Assembly: GCA_920105625.2 (NCBI GenBank)
Contig: CAKKTE020000052.1
Location: 1,426,001-1,490,000 of the forward strand
Reading direction: 5' to 3'
Source of the DNA: Clusia tigrina
Lineage: Eukaryota > Arthropoda > Insecta > Diptera > Clusiidae
DNA: 64,000 nucleotides
Part shown: positions 12,345 through 23,996 of the stretch, in pieces
How positions within the stretch are numbered: position 1 is the first letter of the stretch
Layout: every line of letters begins with the position of its first letter
Program-made: the position numbers and the translations under genes
The notes under the pieces: generated by a model
What the model saw: the letters and a program-made list of their open reading frames with translations, nothing else
Databases searched by the model: none
What the model was told of the DNA's origin: nothing

Positions 12345-13913
12345 GAAGTTTTATCAGTGTTTGATTTGGGACTCAAGGGTAGCATAGCTTTGAGCGATAA
12401 ATTAAATTGACAAGAGGCTCGAGTACTTTATTGTTACAAAATTTCAAGGTTTTATGACGCTCCAGTAAGAAGTTACAAGCATTTGTATGTTGCAAACTTT
12501 GATAGGTGTAGGACGTACCGTATAGAAGTTAGGGCCATTTGAAGCTTTATCATTGTCTGAATTGGGACTCAAGGGTAGCATAACTTTGAGCGATAACTTA
12601 AATTGACAAGAGGCTCGAGTACTTTATTGTTACAAAATTTCAAGGTTTTATGACGCTCCAGTAAAAAGTTACAAGCATTTGTATGTTGCAAACTTTGATA
12701 GGTGTAGGACATACCGTATAGAAGTTAGGGCCATTTGAAGTTTTATCAGTGTTTGATTTGGAACTCAAGGGTAGCATAGCTTTGAGCGATAGCCTAAATA
12801 GACAAGAGGCCCGAGTACTTTATTGTTACAAAATTTCAAGGTTTTATGACGCTCCAGTAAAAAGTTACAAGCATTTGTATGTTGGTAAACTTTGATAGGT
12901 ATAGGACGTACCGTATAGAAGTTAGGGCCATTTGAAGTTTTATCAGTGTTTGATTTGGGACTCAAGGGTAGCATAGCTTTGAGCGATGGCTTAAATTGAC
13001 AAGAGGCTCGAGTACTTTATTGTTACAAAATTTCAAGGTTTTATGACGCTCCAGTAAAAAGTCACAAGCATTTGTATATTGCAAACTTTGATAGGTGTAG
13101 GACGTGCCGTATAGAAGTTAGGGCCATTTGAAGTTTTATCATTGTTTGATTTGGGACTCAAGGGTAGCATAGCTTTGAGCGATAACTTAAATTGACAAGA
13201 GGATCGAGTAATTTATTGTTACAAAATTTCAAGTTTCTATGACGCTCCAGTAAACAGTTACAAGCATTTGTATGTTGCAAACTTTGATAGGTGTAGGACG
13301 TACCGTATAGAAGTTAGGGCCATTTGAAGTTTTATCAGTGTTTGATATGGGACTGAAGGATAGCATAGCTTTGAGCGATAGCTTAAATTGGCAAGAGGCT
13401 CGAGTACTTTATTGTTTCAAAATTTCAAGGTTTTATGACGCTCCAGTAAAAAGTTACAAGCATTTGTATGTTGCAAACTTTGATAGCTGTAGGACGTACC
13501 ATATAGAAGTTAGGGCCATTTGAAGTTTTATCAGTGTTTGATTTTTGACTCAAGGGTAGCATAGCTTTGAGCGATAACTTAAATTGACAAGAGGCTCGAG
13601 TACTTTATTGTTACAAAATTTCAAGGTTTTATGACGCTCCAGTAAAAAGTTACAAGCATTTGTATGTTGCAAACTTTGTTAGGTGTAGGACGTACTGTAT
13701 AGAAGTTAGGGCCATTTGAAGTTTTATCAGTGTTTGATTTGGGACTCAAGGGTAGCATAGCTTTGAGCGATAGCTTAAATTGACAAGAGGCTCGAGTACT
13801 TTATTGTTACAAAATTTCAAGGTTTTATGACGCTCCAGTAAAAAGTTACAAGCATTTGTATGTTGCAAACTTTGATAGGTGTAGGACGTACCATATAGAA
13901 GTTAGGGCCATTT

Positions 13914-14108
13914 GAAGTTTTATCAGTGTTTGATTTGGGACTCAAGGGTAGCATAGCTTTGAGCGATAAATTAAATTGACAAGAGGCTCGAGTACTTTAT
14001 TGTTACAAAATTTCAAGGTTTATGACGCTCCAGTAAAAAGTTACAAGCATTTGTATGTTGCAAACTTTGATAGGTGTAGGACGTACCGTATAGAAGTAAG
14101 GGCCATTT
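13914..14108 (+). repeat. Chimeric monomer, one-monomer deletion (195 bp)
   Basis: The left and middle parts match the TAAATTA monomer at 7251, including its missing T in AAGGTTTATG. The last bases (GAAGTAAGG, then GCAGC of the next monomer) match the AGAGATAAC monomer at 7446. The switch lies between monomer 149 and 186. One monomer present at 7251-7641 is absent here. Confidence 0.75.
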
Positions 14109-14696
14109 GCAGCTTTATCAGTGTTTGATTTGGGACTCAAGGGTAGCATAGCTTTGAGCGATAACTTAAATTGACAAGAGGATCGAGTACTTTATTGTTT
14201 CAAAATTTCAAGGTTTTATGACGCTCCAGTAAAAAGTTACAAGCATTTATATGTTGCAAACTTTGATAGGTGTAGGACGTACCATATAGAAGTTAAGGCC
14301 ATTTGAAGTTTTATCAGTGTTTGTTTGGGGACTCAAGGGTAGCATAGCTTTGAGCGATAGCTTAAATTGACAAGAGGCTCGATTACTTTATTGTTACAAA
14401 ATTTCAAGGTTTTATGACGCTCCAGTAAAAAGTTACAAGCATTTGTATGTTGCCAACTTTGATAGGTGTAGGACGTACCGTATAGAAGTTAGGGCCATTT
14501 GAAGTTTTATCAGTGTTTGTTTGGGGACTCAAGAGTAGCATAGCTTTGAGCGATTGCTTAAATTGACAATAGGCTCGAGTACTTTATTGTTACAAAATTT
14601 CAAGGTTTTAAGACGCTCCAGTAAAAAGGTACATGCATTTGTATGTTGCAAACTTTGTTAGGAGTAGGACGTACTGTATAGAAGTTAGGGCCATTT

Positions 14697-17048
14697 GAAG
14701 TCTTATCAGTGTTTGATTTGGGACTCAAGGGTAGCATAGCTTTGAGCGATAGCTTAAATTGACAAGAGGCTCGAGTACTTCATTGTTACAAAATTTCAAG
14801 GTTTTATGACGCTCCAGTAAAAAGTTACAAGCATTTGTATGTTGCAAACTTTGATAAGTGTAGGACGTACCATATGGAAGTTAGGGCCATTTGCAGTTTT
14901 ATCAGTGTTTGATTCAGGACTCAAGGGTAGCATAGCTTTGAGCGATAACTTAAATTAACAAGAGGCTCGAGTACTTTATTGTTACAAAATTGCCAGGTTT
15001 TATGACGCTCCAGTAAAAAGTTACAAGCATTTGTATGTTGCAAACTTTGATAGGTGTAGGACGTACCGTATAGAAGTTAGGGCCATTTGAATTTTTATCA
15101 GTGTTTGATTTGGGACTCAAGGGTATCATAACTTTGAGCGATAACTTAAATTGACAAGAGGCTCGAGTACTTTATTGTTACAAAATTTCAAGGTTTTATG
15201 ACGCTCCAGTAAAAAGTTACAAGCATTTGTATGTTGCAAACTTTGATAGGTGTAGGACGTACCGTATAGAAGTTAGGGCCATTTGAAGTTTTATCAGTGT
15301 TTGATTTGGGACTGAACGATAGCATAGCTTTGAGCGATAGCTTAAATTGACAAGAGGTTCGAGTACTTTATTGTTTCAAAATTTCAAGGTTTTATGACGC
15401 TCCAGTAAAAAGTTACAAGCATTTGTATGTTGCAAACTTTGATAGGTGTAGGACGTATCGTATAGAAGTTTGGGCCATTTGAAGTTTTATCGGTGTTTGA
15501 TTTGGGACTCAAGGGTAGCATAGCTTTGAGCGATGGCTTAAATTGACAAGAGGCTCGAGTACTTTATTGTTACAAAATTTCAAGGTTTTATGACGCTCCA
15601 GTAAAAAGTCACAAGCATTTGTATGTTGCAAACTTTGATAGGTGTAGGACGTGCCGTATAGAAGTTAGGGCCATTTGAAGTTTTATCATTGTTTGATTTG
15701 GGACTCAAGGGTAGCATAGCTTTGAGCGATAACTTAAATTGACAAGAGGATCGAGTAATTTATTATTACAAAATTTCAAGTTTCTATGACGCTCCAGTAA
15801 AAAGTTACAAGCATTTGTATGTTGCAAACTTTGATAGGTGTAGGACGTACCATATAGAAGTTAGGGCCATTTGAAGTTTTATCAGTGTTTGATTTTTGAC
15901 TCAAGGGTAGCATAGCTTTGAGCGATAACTTAAATTGACAAGAGGCTCGAGTACTTTATTGTTACAAAATTTCAAGGTTTTATGACGCTCCAGTAAAAAG
16001 TTACAAGCATTTGTATGTTGCAAACTTTGATAGGTGTAGGACGTACCGTATAGAAGTTAGGGCCATTTGAATTTTTATCAGTGTTTGATTTGGGACTCAA
16101 GGGTATCATAACTTTGAGCGATAACTTAAATTGACAAGAGGCTCGAGTACTTTATTGTTACAAAATTTCAAGGTTTTATGACGCTCCAGTAAAAAGTTAC
16201 AAGCATTTGTATGTTGCAAACTTTGATAGGTGTAGGACGTACCGTATAGAAGTTAGGGCCATTTGAAGTTTTATCAGTGTTTGATTTGGGACTGAACGAT
16301 AGCATAGCTTTGAGCGATAGCTTAAATTGACAAGAGGTTCGAGTACTTTATTGTTTCAAAATTTCAAGGTTTTATGACGCTCCAGTAAAAAGTTACAAGC
16401 ATTTGTATGTTGCAAACTTTGATAGGTGTAGGACGTATCGTATAGAAGTTTGGGCCATTTGAAGTTTTATCAGTGTTTGATTTGGGACTCAAGGGTAGCA
16501 TAGCTTTGAGCGATGGCTTAAATTGACAAGAGGCTCGAGTACTTTATTGTTACAAAATTTCAAGGTTTTATGACGCTCCAGTAAAAAGTCACAAGCATTT
16601 GTATGTTGCAAACTTTGATAGGTGTAGGACGTGCCGTATAGAAGTTAGGGCCATTTGAAGTTTTATCATTGTTTGATTTGGGACTCAAGGGTAGCATAGC
16701 TTTGAGCGATAACTTAAATTGACAAGAGGATCGAGTAATTTATTATTACAAAATTTCAAGTTTCTATGACGCTCCAGTAAAAAGTTACAAGCATTTGTAT
16801 GTTGCAAACTTTGATAGGTGTAGGACGTACCATATAGAAGTTAGGGCCATTTGAAGTTTTATCAGTGTTTGATTTTTGACTCAAGGGTAGCATAGCTTTG
16901 AGCGATAACTTAAATTGACAAGAGGCTCGAGTACTTTATTGTTACAAAATTTCAAGGTTTTATGACGCTCCAGTAAAAAGTTACAAGCATTTGTATGTTG
17001 CAAACTTTGATAGGTGTAGGACGTACCGTATAGAAGTTAGGGCCATTT
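14697..17048 (+). repeat. Two leader monomers plus two copies of a 5-monomer (980 bp) unit
   Basis: The GAAGTC and GCAG monomers are followed by the order CATAAC/GAATTTTT, ACTGAACGA, GATGGC, ATCGAGTAAT, TTTTTGAC at 15089-16068, repeated at 16069-17048. The same five-monomer order occurs at 4508, 8622 and 10189. The spacing is exactly 980, and I saw one clear difference (TCGGTG near 15491). Confidence 0.85.
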
Positions 17049-19009
17049 GAAGTTTTATCAGTGTTTGTTTGGGGACTCAAGGGTAGCATAGCTTTGAGCG
17101 ATAGCTTAAATTGACAAGAGGCTCGATTACTTTATTGTTACAAAATTTCAAGGTTTTATGACTCACCAGTAAAAAGTTACAAGCATTTGTATGTTGCAAA
17201 CTTTGTTAGGTGTAGGACGTACTGTATAGAAGTTAGGGCCATTTGAAGTTTTATCAGTGTTTGATTTGGGACTCAAGGGTAGCATAGCTTTGAGCGATAG
17301 CTTAAATTGACAAGAGGCTCGAGTACTTTATTGTTACAAAATTTCAAGGTTTTATTACGCTCCAGTAAAAAGTTACAAGCATTTGTATGTTGCAAACTTT
17401 GATAGGTGTAGGACGTGCCATATATAAGTTAGGGCCATTTGAAGTTTTATCAGTGTTTGATTTGGGACTCAAGGGTAGCATAGCTTTGAGCGATAAATTA
17501 AATTGACAAGAGGCTCGAGTACTTTATTGTTACAAAATTTCAAGGTTTTATGACGCTCCAGTAAGAAGTTACAAGCATTTGTATGTTGCAAACTTTGATA
17601 GGTGTAGGACGTACCGTATAGAAGTTAGGGCCATTTGAAGCTTTATCATTGTCTGAATTGGGACTCAAGGGTAGCATAACTTTGAGCGATAACTTAAATT
17701 GACAAGAGGCTCGAGTACTTTATTGTTACAAAATTTCAAGGTTTTATGACGCTCCAGTAAAAAGTTACAAGCATTTGTATGTTGCAAACTTTGATAGGTG
17801 TAGGACATACCGTATAGAAGTTAGGGCCATTTGAAGTTTTATCAGTGTTTGATTTGGAACTCAAGGGTAGCATAGCTTTGAGCGATAGCCTAAATAGACA
17901 AGAGGCCCGAGTACTTTATTGTTACAAAATTTCAAGGTTTTATGACGCTCCAGTAAAAAGTTACAAGCATTTGTATGTTGGTAAACTCTGATAGGTATAG
18001 GACGTACCGTATAGAAGTTAGGGCCATTTGAAGTTTTATCAGTGTTTGATTTGGGACTCAAGGGTAGCATAGCTTTGAGCGATGGCTTAAATTGACAAGA
18101 GGCTCGAGTACTTTATTGTTACAAAATTTCAAGTTTCTATGACGCTCCAGTAAACAGTTACAAGCATTTGTATGTTGCAAACTTTGATAGGTGTAGGACG
18201 TACCGTATAGAAGTTAGGGCCATTTGAAGTTTTATCAGTGTTTGATATGGGACTGAAGGATAGCATAGCTTTGAGCGATAGCTTAAATTGGCAAGAGGCT
18301 CGAGTACTTTATTGTTTCAAAATTTCAAGGTTTTATGACGCTCCAGTAAAAAGTTACAAGCATTTGTATGTTGCAAACTTTGATAGGTGTAGGACGTACC
18401 ATATAGAAGTTAGGGCCATTTGAAGTTTTATCAGTGTTTGATTTTTGACTCAAGAGTAGCATAGCTTTGAGCGATAACTTAAATTGACAAGAGGCTCGAG
18501 TACTTTATTGTTACAAAATTTCAAGGTTTTATGACGCTCCAGTAAAAAGTTACAAGCATTTGTATGTTGCAAACTTTGATAGGTGTAGGACGTACCGAAT
18601 AGAAGTTAGGGCCATTTGAAGTTTTATCAGTGTTTGTTTGGGGACTCAAGGGTAGCATAGCTTTGAGCGATAGCTTAAATTGACAAGAGGCTCGAGTACT
18701 TTATTGTTACAAAATTTCAAGGTTTTATGACTCTCCAGTAAAAAGTTACAAGCATTTGAATGTTGCAAACTTTGTTAGGTGTAGGACGTACTGTATAGAA
18801 GTTAGGGCCATTTGAAGTTTTATCAGTGTTTGATTTGGGACTCAAGGGTAGCATAGCTTTGAGCGATAGCTTAAATTGACAAGAGGCTCGTGTACTTTAT
18901 TGTTACAAAATGTCAAGGTTTTATGACGCTCCAGTAAAAAGTTACAAGCATTTGTATGTTGCAAACTTTGATAGGTGTAGGACGTACCATATAGAAGTTA
19001 GGGCCATTA
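17049..19009 (+). repeat. Mixed satellite monomers, shortened relative of 11561-13717
   Basis: The order is TTTGTTTGGGG/CTCGATTA, standard with TTATTACGC and GTGCCATATATAAG, TAAATTA/GTAAGAAG, GAAGCTT/CATTGTCTG, CCTAAATAGAC with GTTGGTAAAC, then a chimera, GATATGGG/TTGGCAAG and TTTTTGAC. It matches 11561-13717 except that the dimer duplication is absent and two monomers are merged in the chimera at 18030. Confidence 0.78.
18030..18225 (+). repeat. Chimeric monomer (GATGGC type / ATCGAGTAAT type)
   Basis: The left half has GATGGC and CTCGAGTACT, as at 12934. The right half has CAAGTTTCTATG and AAACAGTT, as at 13130. The switch lies between monomer 83 and 104. It removes one monomer relative to 12934-13325 and 23606-23996, where both parents are intact. 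Confidence 0.8.
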
Positions 19010-19096
19010 GAAGTTTTATCAGTGTTTGATTTGGGACTCAAGGGTAGCATAGCTTTGATAGGTGTAGGACGCACCGTATAGAAGTTAGGGCCATTT
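19010..19096 (+). repeat. Truncated 87 bp monomer with a CTTTGA junction
   Basis: Positions 1-49 of a monomer join directly to 159-196. The join is at CTTTGA (19053-19058), a hexamer present at 44-49 and 153-158 of every normal monomer. The left flank matches the monomers before 26937 (CCATTAGAAG). The right flank (GAAGTGTTATCAG next) matches those before 27721. The event therefore best reads as a ~697 bp deletion (three monomers plus 109 bp) rather than loss inside one monomer. It is the largest register break in the window. Confidence 0.85.
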
Positions 19097-22000
19097 GAAG
19101 TGTTATCAGTGTTTGTTTGGGGACTCAATTGTAGCATAGCTTTGAGCGATAGCTTAAATTGACAAGAGGCTCGAGTACTTTATTGTTACAAAATTTCAAG
19201 GTTTTATGACGCTCCAGTAAAAAGTTACAAGCATTTGTATGTTGCAAACTTTGTTAGGTGTAGGACGTACTGTATAGAAGTTAGGGCCATTTGAAGTTTT
19301 ATCAGTGTTTGATTTGGGACTCAAGGGTAGCATAGCTTTGAGCGATAGCTTAAATTGACAAGAGGCTCGAGTACTTTGTTGTTACAAAATTTCAAGGTTT
19401 TATGACGCTCCAGTAAAAAGTTACAAGCATTTGTATGTTGCAAACTTTGATAGGTGTAGGACGTACCATATAGAAGTTAGGGCCATTTGAAGTTTTATCA
19501 GTGTTTGATTTGGGACTCAAGGGTAGCATAGCTTTGAGCGATAAATTAAATTGACAAGAGGCTCGAGTACTTTATTGTTACAAAATTTCAAGGTTTTATG
19601 ACGCTCCAGTAAAAAGTTACAAGCATTTGTATGTTGCAAACTTTGATAGGTGTAGGACGTACCGTATAGAAGTTAGGGCCATTTGAAGTTTTATCATTGT
19701 CTGAATTGGGACTCAAGGGTAGCATAGCTTTGAGAGATAAATTAAATTGACAAGAGGCTCGAGTACTTTATTGTTACAAAATTTCAAGGTTTTATGACGC
19801 TCCAGGAAAGAGTTACAAGCATTTATATGTGGCAAACTTTGATAGGTGTAGGACGTACCGTATAGAAGTAAGGGCCATTTGAAGCTTTATCAGTGTTTGA
19901 TTTGGGACTCAAGGGTAGCATAGCTTTGAGCGATAATTTAAATTGACAAGAGGATCGAGTACTTTATTGTTACAGAATTTCAAGTTTCTATGACGCTCCA
20001 GTAAAAAGTTACAAGCATTTGTATGTTGCAAACTTTGATAGGTGTAGGACGTACCGTATAGAAGTTAGGGCCATTTGAACTTTTATCAGTGTTTGATTTG
20101 GGACTGAAGGATAGCATAGCTTTGAGCGATAGCTTAAATTGACAAGAGGCTCGAGTACTTTATTGTTTCAAAATTTCAAGGTTTTATGACGCTCCAGTAA
20201 GAAGTTACAAGCATTTGTATGTTGCAAACTTTGATAGGTGTAGGACGTACCGTATAGAAGTTAGGGCCATTTGAAGTTTTATCATTGTCTGAATTGGGAC
20301 TCAAGGGTAGCATAACTTTGAGCGATAGCCTAAATAGACAAGAGGCCCGAGTACTTTATTGTTACAAAATTTCAAGGTTTTATGACGCTCCAGTAAAAAG
20401 TTACAAGCATTTGTATGTTGCAAACTTTGATAGGTATAGGACGTACCGTATAGAAGTTAGGGCCATTTGAAGTTTTATCAGTGTTTGATTTTTGACTCAA
20501 GGGTAGCATAGCTTTGAGCGATAACTTAAATTGACAAGAGGCTCGAGTACTTTATTGTTACAAAATTTCAAGGTTTTATGACGCTCCAGTAAAAAGTTAC
20601 AAGCATTTGTATGTTGCAAACTTTGATAGGTGTAGGTCGTACTGTATAGAAGTTAGGGCCATTTGAAGTTTTATCAGTGTTTGGTTTGGGACTCAAGGGT
20701 AGCATAGCTTTGAGCGATAGCTTAAATTGACAAGAGGCTCGAGTACTTTATTGTTACAAAATGTCAAGGTTTTATGACGCTCCAGTAAAAAGTTACAAGC
20801 ATTTGTATGTTGCAAACTTTGATAGGTGTAGGACGTACCGTATAGAAATTAGGGCCATTTGAAGTTTTATCATTGTCTGAATTGGGACTCAAGGGTAGCA
20901 TAACTTTGAGCGATAGCCTAAATAGACAAGAGGCCCGAGTACTTTATTGTTACAAAATTTCAAGGTTTTATGACGCTCCAGTAAAAAGTTACAAGCATTT
21001 GTATGTTGCAAACATTGATAGGTATAGGACGTACCGTATAGAAGTTAGGGCCATTTGAAGTTTTATCAGTGTTTGATTTGGGACTGAAGGATAGCATAGC
21101 TTTGACCGATAGCTTAAATTGACAAGAGGCTCGAGTACTTTATTGTTTCAAAATTTCAAGGTTTTATGACGCTACAGTAAAAAGTTACAAGCATTTGTAT
21201 GTTGCAAACTTTGATAGGTGTAGGACGTACCGTATAGAAGTTAGGGCCATTTGAAGTTTTATCATTGTCTGAATTGGGACTCAAGGGTAGCATAACTTTG
21301 AGCGATAGCCTAAATAGACAAGAGGCTCGAGTACTTTATTGTTACAAAATTTCAAGGTTTTATGACGCTCCAGTAAGAAGTTACAAGCATTTGTATGTTG
21401 CAAACTTTGATAGGTGTAGGACGTACCGTATAGAAGTTAGGGCCATTTGAAGTTTTATCATTGTCTGAATTGGGACTCAAGGGTAGCATAACTTTGAGCG
21501 ATAGCCTAAATAGACAAGAGGCCCGAGTACTTTATTGTTACAAAATTTCAAGGTTTTATGACGCTCCAGTAAAAAGTTACAAGCATTTGTATGTTGCAAA
21601 CTTTGATAGGTATAGGACATACCGTATAGAAGTTAGGGCCATTTGAAGTTTTATCAGTGTTTGATTTTTGACTCAAGGGTAGCATAGCTTTGAGCGATAA
21701 CTTAAATTGACAAGAGGCTCGAGTACTTTATTGTTAGAAAATTTCAAGGTTTTATGACGCTCCAGTAAAAAGTTACAAGCATTTGTATGTTGCAAACTTT
21801 GATAGGTGTAGGACGTACCGTATAGAAGTTAGGGCCATTTGAAGTGTTATCAGTGTTTGTTTGGGGACTCAAGGGTAGCATAGCTTTGAGCGATAGCTTA
21901 AATTGACAAGAGGCTCGAGTACTTTATTGTTACAAAATTTCAAGGTTTTATGACGCTCCAGTAAAAAGTTACAAGCATTTGTATGTTGCAAACTTTGTTA

Positions 22001-23212
22001 GGTGTAGGACGTACTGTATAGAAGTTAGGGCCATTTGAAGTTTTATCAGTGTTTGATTTGGGACTCAAGGGTAGCATAGCTTTGAGCGATAGCTTAAATT
22101 GACAAGAGGCTCGAGTACTTTGTTGTTACAAAATTTCAAGGTTTTATGACGCTCCAGTAAAAAGTTACAAGCATTTGTATGTTGCAAACTTTGATAGGTG
22201 TAGGACGTACCATATAGAAGTTAGGGCCATTTGAAGTTTTATCAGTGTTTGATTTGGGACTCAAGGGTAGCATAGCTTTGAGCGATAAATTAAATTGACA
22301 AGAGGCTCAAGTACTTTATTGTTACAAAATTTCAAGGTTTTATGACGCTCCACTAAAAAGTTACAAGCATTTGTATGTTGCAAACTTTGATAGGTGTAGG
22401 ATGTACCGTATAGAAGTTAGGGCCATTTGAAGTTTTATCATTGTCTGAATTGGGACCCAAGGGTCGCATAGCTTTGAGAGATAACTTAAATTGACAAGAG
22501 GCTCGAGTACTTTATTGTTACAAAATTTCAAGGTTTTATGACGCTCCAGGAAAGAGTTACAAGCATTTATATGTGGCAAACTTTGATAGGTGTAGGACGT
22601 ACTGTATAGAAGTAAGGGCCATTTGAAGCTTTATCAGTGTTTGATTTGGGACTCAAGGGTAGCATAGCTTTGAGCGATAGCTTAAATTGACAAGAGGATC
22701 GAGTACTTTATTGTTACAGAATTTCAAGGTTTTATGACGCTCCAGTAAAAAGTTACAAGCATTTGTATGTTGCAAACTTTGATAGGTATAGGACGTACCG
22801 TATAGAAGTTAGGGCCATTTGAAGTTTTATCAGTGTTTGATTTGGGACTCAGGGGTAGCATAGCTTTGAGCGATGGCTTAAAGTGACAAGAGGCTCGAGT
22901 ACTTTATTGTTACAAAATTTCAAGGTTTTATGACGCTCCAGTAAAAAGTCACAAGCATTTGTATGTTGCAAACTTTGATAGGTGTAGGACGTGCCGTATA
23001 GAAGTTAGGGCCATTTGAAGTTTTATCATTGTTTGATTTGGGACTCAAGGGTAGCATAGCTTTGAGCGATAACTTAAATTGACAAGAGGATCGAGTAATT
23101 TATTGTTACAAAATTTCAAGTTTCTATGACGCTCCAGTAAAAAGTTACAAGCATTTGTATGTTGCAAACTTTGATAGGTGTAGGACGTACCGTATAGAAG
23201 TTAGGGCCATTT
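19097..23212 (+). repeat. 21-monomer segment, repeated ~12.5 kb downstream
   Basis: The monomer order and private variants recur at 31641-35951: GTTACAGAAT, TGACCGATAGC, GCTACAGT, ACATTGATAGG, GTTAGAAAA, CACTAAAA, GACCCAAGGGTCGC, CAGGGGTAGC. The offset is 12544 bp on the left and 12740 bp from 20861 onward, because the monomer at 20665 merges two that are separate at 33209 and 33405. Part of the same series also lies at 27721-30072. Confidence 0.8.
20665..20860 (+). repeat. Chimeric monomer (AATGTC type / GAAATT type)
   Basis: The left part carries AAAATGTCAAGG and GTAAAAAGTT, as at 33209. The right end carries ACCGTATAGAAATT, as at 33405. The switch lies between monomer 126 and 174. It explains why the offset between the two long copies changes from 64 to 65 monomers here. 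Confidence 0.72.
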
Positions 23213-23996
23213 GAAGCTTTATCATTGTCTGAATTGGGACTCAAGGGTAGCATAACTTTGAGCGATAACTTAAATTGACAAGAGGCTCGAGTACTTTATT
23301 GTTACAAAATTTCAAGGTTTTATGACGCTCCAGTAAAAAGTTACAAGCATTTGTATGTTGCAAACTTTGATAGGTGTAGGACATACCGTATAGAAGTTAG
23401 GGCCATTTGAAGTTTTATCAGTGTTTGATTTGGAACTCAAGGGTAGCATAGCTTTGAGCGATAGCCTAAATAGACAAGAGGCCCGAGTACTTTATTGTTA
23501 CAAAATTTCAAGGTTTTATGACGCTCCAGTAAAAAGTTACAAGCATTTGTATGTTGGTAAACTTTGATAGGTATAGGACGTACCGTATAGAAGTTAGGGC
23601 CATTTGAAGTTTTATCAGTGTTTGATTTGGGACTCAAGGGTAGCATAGCTTTGAGCGATGGCTTAAATTGACAAGAGGCTCGAGTACTTTATTGTTACAA
23701 AATTTCAAGGTTTATGACGCTCCAGTAAAAAGTCACAAGCATTTGTATATTGCAAACTTTGATAGGTGTAGGACGTGCCGTATAGAAGTTAGGGCCATTT
23801 GAAGTTTTATCATTGTTTGATTTGGGACTCAAGGGTAGCATAGCTTTGAGCGATAACTTAAATTGACAAGAGGATCGAGTAATTTATTGTTACAAAATTT
23901 CAAGTTTCTATGACGCTCCAGTAAACAGTTACAAGCATTTGTATGTTGCAAACTTTGATAGGTGTAGGACGTACCGTATAGAAGTTAGGGCCATTT
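23213..23996 (+). repeat. Four satellite monomers linking two duplicated segments
   Basis: The order is GAAGCTT/CATTGTCTG/CATAAC, CCTAAATAGAC with GTTGGTAAAC, GATGGC with TATATTGC, and ATCGAGTAAT with AAACAGTT. It is the same as 12541-13325. The third copy lacks one T (AAGGTTTATG near 23711). Confidence 0.75.

Larger units (their letters stand above)
11365..14696 (+). repeat. Mixed satellite monomers with a dimer duplication
   Basis: Seventeen monomers run from an ACTGAACGA type to the GGTACATGC type at 14501. 11953-12344 and 12345-12736 form a tandem dimer (TAAATTA/GTAAGAAG monomer, then GAAGCTTTATCATTGTCTG monomer). 12737 is a CCTAAATAGAC monomer with the extra base in GTTGGTAAAC. The last monomers follow the closing order of the first block but lack one, because 13914 is a chimera. 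Confidence 0.8.

Noticed and set aside
19010..19096. Transposon insertion or target-site scar at the short monomer
   Set aside because: No foreign bases are present. Both sides are normal satellite joined at a shared CTTTGA, which fits a deletion.
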